Below are positions 51,103 to 59,922 of a stretch of 64,000 nucleotides of DNA, one piece after another (the stretch's first letter is position 1; the number at the start of each line of letters is the position of its first letter). The stretch covers positions 310,001 to 374,000 of the forward strand of contig NZ_FNKA01000003.1 in assembly GCF_900101335.1 (NCBI RefSeq), read 5' to 3'. Under the pieces are notes generated by a model, which was not told the origin of the DNA, did no database searches, and was given only the letters and a program-made list of their open reading frames with translations. A program made the position numbers and the translations under genes. The DNA comes from Quadrisphaera sp. DSM 44207. Lineage in GTDB: Bacteria > Actinomycetota > Actinomycetes > Actinomycetales > Quadrisphaeraceae.

Positions 51103-51136
51103 CCGCGGGCCTGACCCCGCGGGGTCAGGCCCGCGG
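51103..51136. terminator. 34-bp perfect palindrome between convergent genes
   Basis: Arms 51103-51118 and 51121-51136 are exact reverse complements around a GC centre. It lies right after the GGDEF-EAL stop and includes the fumC stop codon (complement of 51125-51127) and its last codons. Confidence 0.7.
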
Positions 51137-52534
51137 CGGGCGGGTCATCGCGAGGACGTCGAGGGCGGCGTCCAGCTGCTCCTCGGTGACCTCCCCGCGC
51201 TCGACGAAGCCGAGGGCGACCACCGCCTCGCGCACCGTCAGCCCGTGCGCGACGGCGTGCTTGGCGACCTTCGCGGCCGCCTCGTAGCCGATCACCCGGT
51301 TCAGCGGCGTCACGATGGACGGCGAGGCCTCGGCGTAGCGGCGGGCGCGCTCGACGTCCGCCTCCAGGCCGTCCACGACCTTGTCGGCGAGCACGCGGCA
51401 GCCGTTGGCGAGCAGCCGCACCGACTCCAGCACGTTGCGGGCGATCACCGGGATCGCCACGTTGAGCTCGAAGTTCCCCGACGCGCCGGCCCAGGCGACG
51501 GTGGCGTCGTTGCCGACCACCTGGGCGGCGACCATGAGCACCGCCTCGTTGACCACCGGGTTGACCTTGCCGGGCATGATCGAGGAGCCCGGCTGCAGGT
51601 CGGGGATGCGCAGCTCGCCCAGGCCGGTGTTCGGGCCCGAGCCCATCCACCGCAGGTCGTTGTTGACCTTCGTCAGGCTCACGGCGACGGTGCGCAGCTG
51701 CCCGGACAGCTCCACCAGCCCGTCGCGGGAGGACTGCGCCTCGAAGTGGTCGCGCGCCTCGGTCAGGGGCAGCCCGGTGTCCTCCGCGAGCAGCGCGATC
51801 ACCCGCTGCGGGAAGCCGGCGGGGGTGTTGATGCCCGTGCCCACCGCCGTGCCGCCCAGGGGGACCTCCGCGGCGCGCGGCAGCGCCGCCCGCAGGCGCT
51901 CGACGCCGTAGCGCACCGCCGCGGCGTACCCGCCGAACTCCTGGCCGAGGGTGACGGGCGTGGCGTCCATCAGGTGCGTGCGCCCGCTCTTGACGACCGT
52001 CGCGAACTGCTGCGCCTTGCGCTCCAGGGCGGCCGCGAGGTGCTCCAGCGCCGGCACGAGGTCGTTCACGACGGCGCTGGTGGCGGCCACGTGCACCGAG
52101 GTGGGGAAGACGTCGTTGGACGACTGCGAGGCGTTGACGTGGTCGTTCGGGTGCACGTCGCGGCCCAGGGCGCGGGTCGCCAGCGTCGCGATCACCTCGT
52201 TGGCGTTCATGTTGGACGACGTGCCGGACCCGGTCTGGAAGACGTCGACGGGGAAGTGCGCGTCGTGCTCGCCGCGGGCGACCTCCTCGGCGGCGGCCGC
52301 GACCGCCTCGGCGACGTCGGCGGGCAGCACGCCGAGCTCGGCGTTGGCGCGGGCCGCGGCCTTCTTGATGCGCGCGAGGGCCTCGATGTGGCTGCGCTCC
52401 AGCGGCGTGCCGCTGATGGGGAAGTTCTCCACCGCCCGCTGGGTCTGCGCCCGCCACAGGGCGGCCGCGGGCACGCGCACCTCGCCCATGGTGTCGTGCT
52501 CGATCCGGTAGTCGCCGTCGACCTGCTGAGCCAT
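51125..52534 (-). CDS. fumC: class II fumarate hydratase
   Basis: The protein (469 aa, normal length) has [15 protein letters not shown], the catalytic-site [17 protein letters not shown] region and the superfamily signature [11 protein letters not shown]. It interconverts fumarate and malate in the TCA cycle. The signature distinguishes the fumarase/aspartase superfamily; overall pattern matches FumC. The coding end lies in a palindrome shared with the convergent gene. The methyltransferase-fold gene is 32 bp upstream. Confidence 0.96.
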   Translation of the reverse strand: MAQQVDGDYRIEHDTMGEVRVPAAALWRAQTQRAVENFPISGTPLERSHIEALARIKKAAARANAELGVLPADVAEAVAAAAEEVARGEHDAHFPVDVFQTGSGTSSNMNANEVIATLATRALGRDVHPNDHVNASQSSNDVFPTSVHVAATSAVVNDLVPALEHLAAALERKAQQFATVVKSGRTHLMDATPVTLGQEFGGYAAAVRYGVERLRAALPRAAEVPLGGTAVGTGINTPAGFPQRVIALLAEDTGLPLTEARDHFEAQSSRDGLVELSGQLRTVAVSLTKVNNDLRWMGSGPNTGLGELRIPDLQPGSSIMPGKVNPVVNEAVLMVAAQVVGNDATVAWAGASGNFELNVAIPVIARNVLESVRLLANGCRVLADKVVDGLEADVERARRYAEASPSIVTPLNRVIGYEAAAKVAKHAVAHGLTVREAVVALGFVERGEVTEEQLDAALDVLAMTRPPRA

Positions 52535-52566
52535 GGGGCCATGGTGGCAGGCGGCCCCGACCGCCG

Positions 52567-53256
52567 TCAGACCCTCCGGCGGGCCAGGTGCACCCGGTAC
52601 TCCAGCTCCCGGCCCTCGCGGACGACGACGCAGCGCCGGGCGCGCGCCGGGCCCACGGCCTCCTGCAGGCGCGCCGTCAGCCGCTCGGCGTCCTCGGCGG
52701 CGTCCGCCGACCACACCGCGAGCACCCCGCCCGGGCGCAGCGCCGCCGCGGCCTCCCGCAGGCCGGCGACCTCGTACAGGGGCGCGTTGGCGGGGGAGAC
52801 GAGGAAGCCGGGGCCGTTGTCGACGTCGAGCAGCACCGCGTCGGCGCGCCCGGGCGGCAGGTCGCGCAGGACGGCGGCGACGTCCCCGACGCGCGCTCGC
52901 GCGCGCGGGTCGTCGAGCAGCCCGGCGGTCGCGGGCACCAGGCCCGCCGCCACCCAGGCGAGGACCGCGGGCTCGACCTCGACGACGAGCAGCCGGCGCA
53001 CCCGAGGGTCCGCCAGGACGCCCGCGGCGGTGAAGCCGAGCCCGAGGCCGCCCACGACGACGTGCAGGTCGTCACCGTCCAGCTCGGCCAGCGCCGCCGT
53101 GGCGAGGGCGCGCTCGGTCGTGGTGTCGCGGTCGTCCATCACGAGCACGCCGCCGACGACGAGCTCGACGAGCGGGCCGTCCGGGCTGTCGCGCCGGCGC
53201 AGGACCACCTCGCCGAGCACGCCGTCGGCCCGCGCGAGCTCCTCCCAGACCGCCAC
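52567..53256 (-). CDS. spermidine synthase-like methyltransferase-fold protein
   Basis: The protein (229 aa) has a Rossmann-like core: [16 protein letters not shown] (residues about 66-81), an acidic strand end [11 protein letters not shown] and [15 protein letters not shown]. This resembles spermidine synthase-like proteins, many of which are not true polyamine enzymes. A variant family of this type is commonly beside fumC in actinobacteria. No aminopropyltransferase-specific residues could be confirmed. Start GTG at 53256 lies 9 bp after the carbonic anhydrase stop, so the two are probably co-transcribed. Confidence 0.75.
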   Translation of the reverse strand: MAVWEELARADGVLGEVVLRRRDSPDGPLVELVVGGVLVMDDRDTTTERALATAALAELDGDDLHVVVGGLGLGFTAAGVLADPRVRRLLVVEVEPAVLAWVAAGLVPATAGLLDDPRARARVGDVAAVLRDLPPGRADAVLLDVDNGPGFLVSPANAPLYEVAGLREAAAALRPGGVLAVWSADAAEDAERLTARLQEAVGPARARRCVVVREGRELEYRVHLARRRV

Positions 53257-53265
53257 GGGCGCCGC

Positions 53266-53964
53266 TCAGGCGGGCGCGGCGGCCTGGGCGGCGTCCTGGG
53301 CGGCGTCCCGGCCGGCGTCCTGGGTGGCGCCCGGCGCCGGCTCGGCGCCGACGTCGCCGACCGCGTCCACCAGGTGCGCCCGCCCGTCGACGAGGGGGTA
53401 GGTCACGCCGATGACGGCGCACCGGCCCCCGGCGACCGCGGCGGCGACCACGGCCGAGCGGTCGGCGAGCAGCGCGGCGGTGGAGCGCACGTGCTCGGCC
53501 TCGTAGGCGTCGATCGTGCTGGCGCCGTCGCGGCGGGCGGCGAGCAGGCTCGGGGTGATGCGCTCGACGACGTCGCGCACGTAGCCGCCGGGCACGCTGC
53601 CCCGCTCCAGCGCCGTCGCCGTGGCCGCGACCGCGCCGCACGCCTCGTGCCCGAGCACCACCACGAGGGGGATGCCGAGCACCCCCACGCCGAACTCCAC
53701 CGACCCCAGCACCGCGGCGTCGAGGGTGTGCCCGGCGGTGCGGACGACGAACAGGTCCCCCAGCCCCTGGTCGAAGACCAGCTCGGCGGGCACGCGCGAG
53801 TCCGAGCAGCCGAAGATCAGCGCGAACGGGCGCTGGCCCAGGGACAGCTCCGCGCGGCGGGCGCGGCTGGTGTCGGCCGAGGAGGCCGCGTCGCTGACGA
53901 AGCGCGCGTTGCCCTCCAGCAGGCGGGCCCAGGCCTCGGCGGGCGTGCACGTGGGGTCGCTCAT
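53266..53964 (-). CDS. beta-class carbonic anhydrase
   Basis: The protein (232 aa) has the zinc-binding motifs of beta carbonic anhydrases: CSDSR near residues 53-57 and HEAC near 105-108, plus VVRTAGH and GVLGIPLVVVLGH. It interconverts CO2 and bicarbonate. The C-terminal 25 residues are an Ala/Gln/Asp repeat tail, probably disordered. It is followed closely by the methyltransferase-fold gene. Confidence 0.93.
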   Translation of the reverse strand: MSDPTCTPAEAWARLLEGNARFVSDAASSADTSRARRAELSLGQRPFALIFGCSDSRVPAELVFDQGLGDLFVVRTAGHTLDAAVLGSVEFGVGVLGIPLVVVLGHEACGAVAATATALERGSVPGGYVRDVVERITPSLLAARRDGASTIDAYEAEHVRSTAALLADRSAVVAAAVAGGRCAVIGVTYPLVDGRAHLVDAVGDVGAEPAPGATQDAGRDAAQDAAQAAAPA

Positions 53965-54065
53965 GGCGTCCAGGGTGGCGGATCCGGCGCCTGCGCGGGG
54001 GACCGGGGCGCGGATCCGCCGGACCGGGCACGACCCTGCGCCGGGTCGGGCGCCGGCCCGGCGCC

Positions 54066-54120
54066 GAGTCGGACGAACGGGGGCTCACCGCCGGTGCACG
54101 GCCACCCGTTCGTCCGACTC
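54066..54120 (-). terminator. hairpin after PfkB-family kinase gene
   Basis: Perfect 16-nt arms (54066-54081 and 54105-54120) with a 23-nt loop lie 29 bp downstream of the kinase stop and upstream of the carbonic anhydrase gene. Confidence 0.6.
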
Positions 54121-54149
54121 GATGCCCGGACCAGCGCTCGGGCGCGCCC

Positions 54150-55058
54150 TCAGCCGAGCTCGGCGCGGGTGGGCGGGTCGGCGCCCGGGCGCGAGACGGT
54201 GATCGCCGCGGCCCGCACGGCGCGGCGGACGACGTCCTGCAGCACGCCGGTGCCGATGCCCGCCAGCGCCTCGCGCGCGGGCCCGCCGAGCAGGCCGTGC
54301 TCCCACAGCCCGTCGAGCAGCGCCGCCATCGCGGAGTCGCCGGCGCCGACGGTGTCGGCCACCCGCACCCGCTCGGCCGGCACCTCCACGCGCCCGGCGC
54401 GGCACAGCGCCACCATCCCGTCGGCGCCGCGGGTGAGCACCACCACGGCCGGCCCCAGCCGCAGCCAGGCCGCCGCCAGCTCCTCCGGCGCGGTGCCGGG
54501 CACCAGCCAGGCGGCGTCCTCCTCGCTGAGCTTGACGACGTCGCTGACGGCGACGAGCGCCTCCACCGGGGCGCGCACGGCGGCGGGCTCGCCCATGAGG
54601 TCCGGCCGCAGGTTCGGGTCGTAGCTCGTCGTCGCGTCGCCGGAGGCGCCCGCCATGATCCGCTCGACCGTGGCGGCGCCCGGCTGCAGCACGGCCGCGA
54701 TCGACCCGGTGTGCACGGCCAGCGGCGCCTGCGGCAGCGGCGTGCGCGGCAGGGACCAGGTCAGGTCGAACGCGTAGGTCGCCGACCCGTCCGCCGCCAG
54801 CGCGGCCTCCGCCGTGGACGTGCGGCCCGGCTGCACCGACCCCTCGACCAGCTGCACCCCGGAGGCCTCCAGGTGCCGGCGCACCGCCTCCCCGCGCCCG
54901 TCGTCGCCGAGGTGCGTGAGCAGGTGCGTCTCGCGACCCAGGCGCGCCAGGCCGAGCGCGACGTTGGCGGGGCTGCCGCCGGGGTGCTCGACGGCCTCGC
55001 CGTCCACGGGGACGACGACGTCCACCAGGGCCTCGCCGATCACGAGGACACCGCCCAC
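54150..55058 (-). CDS. PfkB-family carbohydrate kinase (fructokinase-like)
   Basis: The protein (302 aa) has the PfkB N-terminal motif GGSPANVALGLARLG (residues about 27-41), LTHLGDDGRGEAV and the ATP/catalytic motif DTVGAGDSAMAALLDGL with the catalytic Asp. Pattern is closest to fructokinases; ribose or other sugars cannot be excluded. GTG start at 55058. It is divergent from the DUF4245 gene. Confidence 0.87.
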   Translation of the reverse strand: MGGVLVIGEALVDVVVPVDGEAVEHPGGSPANVALGLARLGRETHLLTHLGDDGRGEAVRRHLEASGVQLVEGSVQPGRTSTAEAALAADGSATYAFDLTWSLPRTPLPQAPLAVHTGSIAAVLQPGAATVERIMAGASGDATTSYDPNLRPDLMGEPAAVRAPVEALVAVSDVVKLSEEDAAWLVPGTAPEELAAAWLRLGPAVVVLTRGADGMVALCRAGRVEVPAERVRVADTVGAGDSAMAALLDGLWEHGLLGGPAREALAGIGTGVLQDVVRRAVRAAAITVSRPGADPPTRAELG

Positions 55059-55150
55059 GCCAGCCTCCCCGATGAGGTCCGCCCGGCCCGCGCTGCGCGC
55101 GGCTGCTCCGCCGGACCGCCCGGCGCACGGGGGATGCTACTGGCCGGTGG

Positions 55151-55156
55151 GAGGAT
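55151..55156 (+). promoter_or_regulatory. putative -10-like element, leaderless start
   Basis: GAGGAT ends 6 nt before the GTG at 55163. The match to TANNNT is weak (GA instead of TA), but the spacing is the same as elsewhere. Confidence 0.25.
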
Positions 55157-55162
55157 GGGCCC

Positions 55163-55711
55163 GTGAGCTCACCCGCCTCCCAGCCGGCCCGCAGGCGCCC
55201 GCGCGGGTTCGAGACCGCGGGTGACATGGTGCGCTCGCTCGCGGTCGTGCTCCTCGTCGTCCTCGCGGTCGTGGCGCTCACCCAGCAGCGCTCGGGGCGC
55301 ATCGAGCGGCCCGTGGACGTCGCGGCCGCCGTGCAGGAGGCCGTCGCCGGCGGGCTGCCGGTGCGGGTACCCGACGTGCCCGAGGGGTGGGACCCCAACG
55401 GCGCCCGGTTCGCGCCCGACACGACGGAGGGCCTGCCGACGTGGCACGTCGGCTACGTCACCCCCAGCGGCCGCTACGCCGGGGTGGACGTCACGCGCGG
55501 CGTCACGCCGCGGTGGCTGGACGGCGTGACCGGCGAGGGCCGCGAGGTCGGCACCCGCACCGCGGCCGGCGCGACGTGGCAGCAGCTGAGCGCGGGCGGG
55601 GACCCCGAGCGCGTCAGCCTCGTGCGCGAGCAGGACGCCGTGACGACCGTGGTCACCGGGACGGCGACCCTCGAGGAGCTGGACCGGCTCGCCGCCGCCG
55701 TCACCGGCTGA
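55163..55711 (+). CDS. DUF4245 family protein
   Basis: The protein (182 aa) has one membrane helix (about 23-42) and an extracytoplasmic domain with DVPEGWDPNGARF and a conserved WHVGYVTPSGRYAGVD segment. This is the DUF4245 pattern, an actinobacterial family usually encoded beside xseB/xseA and ispH. Function unknown. It converges on xseB with only 3 bp between stops. Confidence 0.87.
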   Translation: MSSPASQPARRRPRGFETAGDMVRSLAVVLLVVLAVVALTQQRSGRIERPVDVAAAVQEAVAGGLPVRVPDVPEGWDPNGARFAPDTTEGLPTWHVGYVTPSGRYAGVDVTRGVTPRWLDGVTGEGREVGTRTAAGATWQQLSAGGDPERVSLVREQDAVTTVVTGTATLEELDRLAAAVTG

Positions 55712-55714
55712 GCG

Positions 55715-55957
55715 TCAGGAGCCAGCGGACCCGGCGGCGGATCCGGCGGCTGCGTCGTCGTCGGCGCGCGCGGCGTCCAGGCGGGCGCGGGCGCCGTCCA
55801 GCCACTGCTGGCAGCGGGCCGCGAGCGCCTCGCCGCGCTCCCACAGGGCGAGGGACTCCTCCAGCGGCACCCCGCCGGCCTCCAGCCGCCGCACCACCTC
55901 GACCAGCTCGTCGCGCGCCTGCTCGTAGCCGAGCTGCGCGACGTCCGGCTCAGCCAT
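55715..55957 (-). CDS. xseB: exodeoxyribonuclease VII small subunit
   Basis: The protein (80 aa, normal length) has the XseB pattern [35 protein letters not shown] spread over residues about 11-45. The small subunit binds XseA to form exonuclease VII, which degrades single-stranded DNA. Its ATG overlaps the xseA stop by 8 nt. An AGGAGGA box precedes the start inside xseA. Confidence 0.94.
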   Translation of the reverse strand: MAEPDVAQLGYEQARDELVEVVRRLEAGGVPLEESLALWERGEALAARCQQWLDGARARLDAARADDDAAAGSAAGSAGS

Positions 55958-57296
55958 CGCCGTCCTCCTCCGCACCGGCGCCGTCCCCAGCGCCGTCCCC
56001 AGCGCCGTCCTCGGCGCCGTCCTCGGCGCCGTCCTCGGCGTCCTCGGTGTCGACCACCTCGACCAGCAGGGCGCCGTCCGCCAGGCGCGCCCGCAGCCAC
56101 TCCCCGGGCGGGGCGTCCTGCGGGGAGCGCACCACCGCGCCGTCGTCGGTCTGCAGGACGGCGTAGCCGCGCGCCAGCGTGGAGGCGGGCGAGAGCGTGC
56201 GCACCGCCCCGGCCAGGCCGTCGAGGCGGTCCTGCGCGCGGTGCAGCTGGCCCTCCAGCGCGCGCCGGCCGCGCCCGACGGCGTCGGTGACCGCCTGCTG
56301 CTGCTCGGCGAGCAGCCGGGAGGGGTCGGCCAGCGCCGGGCGCGAGCGCACGGCGTCCAGCAGCGCCTGCTCGGCCTCGACGCGGCGCAGCGCGGCGCGT
56401 CGCAGGCGGGCGCGGGCGCTGGCCAGCCCGGCGACCTCGTCGGCGACCGCGGGCACGACGCGCCGCCCGGCGTCGGTGGGGGTGGAGGCGCGCACGTCGG
56501 CGACGAGGTCGAGCAGCGGGTCGTCGACCTCGTGGCCGATCGCGCTGACCACGGGCGTGCGGCAGGCGGCCACGGCGCGCAGCAGCGCCTCGTTGCTGAA
56601 GGGCAGCAGGTCCTCCAGGGAGCCGCCGCCGCGGGCGACGACGATGACGTCGACCTCGGCGTCGGCGTCCAGCTCGGCGACGGCGGCGCTGACCTCCGCC
56701 ACCGCCTGCACCCCCTGCACGGCCACGGCGCGCACGACGAAGCGCACGCCGGGCCAGCGGTCGCGGGCCGTGCGCACGACGTCGCGCTCGGCGGCGCTGG
56801 CGCGCCCGCAGACCAGCCCGACGGCGCGGGGCAGGAACGGCAGCGGCTGCTTGCGCTCGGCGTCGAGCAGGCCCTCGGCGGCGAGCAGGCGCTTGAGGTG
56901 CTGCAGGCGCGCGAGCAGCTCGCCCACCCCCACGGCGCGCACCTCGAGCGCGGACAGCTGCAGGACCCCGCGCTTGGTCCAGAACCCCGGGCTGGCGCGC
57001 ACCACGACCCGGGCGCCCTCGACCAGGCCGCCCGGCAGGGCCTCCAGCAGCCGCACGTGCGCCGTGACGGGCAGCGACATGTCGACGTCCGGATCGCGCA
57101 GCGTCAGGTAGCAGGTGCTCGTGCCGGGGCGGTGCACCGCCTGCACCACCTGGCCCTCGACCCACACCGACGGCATGCGCGCGACGTACTCGGAGATCTT
57201 GGCGGTGAGCAGGCGCACCGGCCAGGGCTGCTCGGCGCTGGTCTGCGCGGCCGTCGACGGCACGGTGCGGGACGTCGTGCCCGCCTGCGCCGCCAT
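55950..57296 (-). CDS. xseA: exodeoxyribonuclease VII large subunit
   Basis: The protein (448 aa) has an N-terminal OB fold ([11 protein letters not shown] and CYLTLRD), the catalytic domain with [19 protein letters not shown] and [23 protein letters not shown], a coiled-coil region and the C-terminal [10 protein letters not shown] segment. It is the catalytic subunit of exonuclease VII. The last ~25 residues are coded by 12-bp repeats (55981-56040). The ATG lies 6 nt after TAGGTT and 22 bp from the divergent ispH start. Confidence 0.95.
   Translation of the reverse strand: MAAQAGTTSRTVPSTAAQTSAEQPWPVRLLTAKISEYVARMPSVWVEGQVVQAVHRPGTSTCYLTLRDPDVDMSLPVTAHVRLLEALPGGLVEGARVVVRASPGFWTKRGVLQLSALEVRAVGVGELLARLQHLKRLLAAEGLLDAERKQPLPFLPRAVGLVCGRASAAERDVVRTARDRWPGVRFVVRAVAVQGVQAVAEVSAAVAELDADAEVDVIVVARGGGSLEDLLPFSNEALLRAVAACRTPVVSAIGHEVDDPLLDLVADVRASTPTDAGRRVVPAVADEVAGLASARARLRRAALRRVEAEQALLDAVRSRPALADPSRLLAEQQQAVTDAVGRGRRALEGQLHRAQDRLDGLAGAVRTLSPASTLARGYAVLQTDDGAVVRSPQDAPPGEWLRARLADGALLVEVVDTEDAEDGAEDGAEDGAGDGAGDGAGAEEDGDG
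55981..56040. repeat. five 12-bp tandem repeats in the xseA tail
   Basis: Two units of CCGTCCCCAGCG and three of CCGTCCTCGGCG occur head to tail. On the coding strand they give EDGA and GDGA repeats in a disordered acidic tail. Confidence 0.9.
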
Positions 57297-57302
57297 GCGC
57301 CC

Positions 57303-57308
57303 AACCTA
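57303..57308 (-). promoter_or_regulatory. putative -10 element of xseA, leaderless
   Basis: TAGGTT on the minus strand ends 6 nt before the xseA ATG at 57296. It shares two base pairs with the ispH element on the other strand. Confidence 0.5.
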
Positions 57309-57312
57309 CGAT
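57307..57312 (+). promoter_or_regulatory. putative -10 element of ispH, leaderless
   Basis: TACGAT ends 6 nt before the ispH GTG at 57319. It overlaps the divergent xseA element by two base pairs. Confidence 0.5.
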
Positions 57313-57318
57313 GGGGGA

Positions 57319-58332
57319 GTGACACTCCCGCCGCCCTCCGCCAGCCCGTCCGGCAAGCGCGTGCTGCTGGCCGCCCCGCGCGGCTACTGCGCGGGTGTGG
57401 ACCGCGCCGTGGTCACGGTCGAGAAGGCGCTGGAGCACTACGGGGCGCCGGTGTACGTGCGCAAGGAGATCGTCCACAACAAGCACGTCGTGGAGACGCT
57501 CGCGCGCCGCGGGGCCGTGTTCGTCGACGACACCGACGCCGTCCCCGAGGGCGCCCGGGTGGTCTTCTCCGCCCACGGGGTCTCCCCGGCGGTGCGCGAG
57601 GCCGCGCAGGCGCGCTCGCTGCAGACCATCGACGCCACGTGCCCGCTGGTGACCAAGGTGCACCGCGAGGCCGTGCGGTTCGCGCGCGACGACTTCGACA
57701 TCCTCCTCATCGGCCACGAGGGCCACGAGGAGGTCGAGGGCACGGCGGGGGAGGCCCCCGAGCACGTGCAGCTCGTCGACGGGCCGGACGCCGTGGACGC
57801 CGTCGTGGTGCGCGACCCGCAGCGCGTGGTCTGGCTCTCGCAGACCACGCTGAGCGTGGACGAGACCATGGAGACGGTGCGCCGCCTGCGCGAGCGCTTC
57901 CCCTCCCTGCAGGACCCGCCGAGCGACGACATCTGCTACGCCACCCAGAACAGGCAGGTGGCGGTGAAGAAGATCGCCGCGCAGGCGCAGCTGGTGATCG
58001 TCGTGGGATCGGCGAACTCCTCGAACTCGGTGCGCCTCGTCGAGGTGGCGCTGCAGCACGGCGCCGAGGCGTCCCACCGCGTCGACAGCGCCGACGAGGT
58101 CGACCCGGCGTGGCTGCGGGGCGTCGACGTCGTCGGCGTCACCTCGGGGGCCTCCGTGCCGGAGGTCCTCGTGCGCGAGGTGCTCGAGCTGCTCGCCGCG
58201 CACGGCTACGGCGAGGCGGAGGAGGTGCGCACGGCGTCCGAGGACCTGCTGTTCTCGCTGCCGCGCGAGCTGCGCAAGGACCTCTCGCTGACCCCCGCCG
58301 GTGCCCCGGCCGGCGGCTGCTCGACCGGCTGA
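57319..58332 (+). CDS. ispH: 4-hydroxy-3-methylbut-2-enyl diphosphate reductase
   Basis: The protein (337 aa) is IspH/LytB, last step of the MEP isoprenoid pathway. The three cluster cysteines are in [23 protein letters not shown] and [30 protein letters not shown] and the [11 protein letters not shown] and VTSGASVPE segments are typical. It makes IPP and DMAPP, precursors for the prenyl transferase at 43 kb. The GTG start has no ribosome binding site. Confidence 0.97.
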   Translation: MTLPPPSASPSGKRVLLAAPRGYCAGVDRAVVTVEKALEHYGAPVYVRKEIVHNKHVVETLARRGAVFVDDTDAVPEGARVVFSAHGVSPAVREAAQARSLQTIDATCPLVTKVHREAVRFARDDFDILLIGHEGHEEVEGTAGEAPEHVQLVDGPDAVDAVVVRDPQRVVWLSQTTLSVDETMETVRRLRERFPSLQDPPSDDICYATQNRQVAVKKIAAQAQLVIVVGSANSSNSVRLVEVALQHGAEASHRVDSADEVDPAWLRGVDVVGVTSGASVPEVLVREVLELLAAHGYGEAEEVRTASEDLLFSLPRELRKDLSLTPAGAPAGGCSTG

Positions 58333-58440
58333 GCGCCCGGCGCCCGCGCTGCCCTGACCGGGACGGACCGGGACGGACCGGCGCGGACCGGGTCGGTCCG
58401 GAGCCTCAGGTGCAGGTGGAGAGGCGCCCCGTTCTGTCCC

Positions 58441-58495
58441 GAGGTGTCACCAGACGGGGTCTGGAGCACCTCCAGACCCCGTCTGGTGACACCTC
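58441..58495. terminator. hairpin with 26-bp perfect arms between ispH and rmuC
   Basis: Arms 58441-58466 and 58470-58495 are exact reverse complements with a 3-nt loop. The element lies between convergent ispH and rmuC and can stop transcription from both sides. Confidence 0.75.
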
Positions 58496-58520
58496 GCGCT
58501 CGTCGGACCCGCCGGGGGCC

Positions 58521-59678
58521 TCACGGGCCCTCGTGCGCCTGGGCGGGCAGCAGCAGCTCGGGGGCGGTCAGCGGGCGCGCGGCCGCCTCGACCGGCGTCA
58601 CGAGGTCGATCCGCGCGTCCGTGAGGTCGAGCTGGCCCATCCGGCGCGCCGAGACGAGCACCCGCTGCTCCAGGGTGCCGACGAGCCGGTTGTAGTCCTC
58701 CACCGCGCGCCCGAGCGTGCGCCCGAGCTTGCCGGTGTGCTCCCCGAGCGTGGCCAGGCGCGCGTGCAGCTCGCGGCCGAGGTCGAACAGCTCCCGGGCG
58801 CCGTCCGAGAGCGCCGCCTGCTGCCAGGTGAGGGCCACGGTGCGCAGCAGGGCGAGCAGCGTGGTCGGCGTGGCGAGCACGACCCGGCGCCCCATGGCGT
58901 GCTCGAGCAGCGCCGGGTCGGCCTCGCAGGCGGCGGCCAGGAACGCCTCGCCGGGCACGAAGCAGACGACGATCTCCGGCGTCGGCTCGAACGCCGTCCA
59001 GTACTGCTTGGCGGCGAGCGCGTCGACGTGCCCGCGCAGGGCCCGGGCGTGCTCGAGCGCGGCGGCGGCCGCGCGCCGCTGCCCGCCCGCGCTGCCGGCG
59101 GCGCTGGCCTCGAGGAAGGCGGCCATCGGCGCCTTCGCGTCGACGACGACCTGCTTGCCGCCGGGCAGGCGCACCACGGCGTCCGGGCGCACGGGCGCGC
59201 CGTCGCGGGTGGTCGCGGAGACCTGCACCTCGAAGTCGACCCGCTCGAGCATGCCCGCGTGCTCGACCACCCGGCGCAGCTGCACCTCGCCCCAGGCGCC
59301 GCGCGCGTTCGGCGAGCGCAGTGCGCCGGCGAGCGCGGCGGTCTGGTTCCGCAGCGCCTCTCCCGAGGCCTGCACCGCCATCAGCTGCGCGCCGATGCGC
59401 CCGTACTGCTCGGCGCGCTCGCGCTCGAGGGTCTCCACCTGGCGCTCCAGGCGCGCCACGCTGCTGCTCACCGGCGCCAGGGCAGCGGCGACGGTCATGT
59501 CCTCGGCGGCCGAGTCCTCCAGGTGCGCGACCCGCTGGCGCAGCAGGTCGCGCTCGGCGGCCAGCGCCGCGCGCCCGGCCACGTCGCGGCTGCGCGCCCT
59601 GGCGCCCCCGGCGGACCATCCGGCGCCGAGACCGACGAGCAGGGCGAGCAGGACGGCGGCCAGGACGGCGGGATCCAT
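58521..59678 (-). CDS. rmuC: RmuC family DNA recombination protein
   Basis: The protein (385 aa) has an N-terminal membrane helix (about 4-24), a coiled coil (about 40-100) and the RmuC domain: ARGAWGEVQLRRVVEHAGML, LPGGKQVVVDAKAPMAAFLEA region and FVPGEAFLAAA, ending with the ATPTTLLALLRTVALTW segment. RmuC proteins are predicted nucleases with a role in limiting DNA inversion and rearrangement. Its start faces the tandem 41-bp repeat block. Confidence 0.92.
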   Translation of the reverse strand: MDPAVLAAVLLALLVGLGAGWSAGGARARSRDVAGRAALAAERDLLRQRVAHLEDSAAEDMTVAAALAPVSSSVARLERQVETLERERAEQYGRIGAQLMAVQASGEALRNQTAALAGALRSPNARGAWGEVQLRRVVEHAGMLERVDFEVQVSATTRDGAPVRPDAVVRLPGGKQVVVDAKAPMAAFLEASAAGSAGGQRRAAAAALEHARALRGHVDALAAKQYWTAFEPTPEIVVCFVPGEAFLAAACEADPALLEHAMGRRVVLATPTTLLALLRTVALTWQQAALSDGARELFDLGRELHARLATLGEHTGKLGRTLGRAVEDYNRLVGTLEQRVLVSARRMGQLDLTDARIDLVTPVEAAARPLTAPELLLPAQAHEGP

Positions 59679-59733
59679 GCCGGCACAGTGCCAGGCGGGG
59701 CGCCCGGCAGGGGGAGGAACTGCGGGCGCTGTC

Positions 59734-59843
59734 GCGCGCCCGACTGCACTTCCAGGGCGCCTGGAAGCGCAATTGCGCGCCCGATTGCGCGTCCAGGGCG
59801 CCTGGAGGCGCAACTGTGCGCCCGATTGCGCTTCGAGGGGCGA
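59734..59843. repeat. 41-bp tandem repeat, nearly three copies
   Basis: Units start at 59734, 59775 and 59816 (last one partial), each beginning GCGCGCCC-like and containing a near-palindrome TCCAGGGCGCCTGGA followed by GCGCAA. Each unit can form a stem. The block sits in the 244-bp gap between rmuC (-) and the methyltransferase gene (+). Confidence 0.85.
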
Positions 59844-59922
59844 GGACGTCGCACGGGGCCCAGGGGCCGGCGGCGCGCTGCACCGCGCGGCGAGCTGTAC
59901 GCCGCGCGGCACACTGCACCGG

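Noticed and set aside
58340-58440. CRISPR-like short repeats (GGGACGGACC units)
   Set aside because: Only two to three adjoining 10-bp units, no spacers and no cas genes; ordinary GC-rich repeat after ispH.
59734-59843. CRISPR array
   Set aside because: The 41-bp units abut with no unique spacers, so it is a simple tandem repeat.
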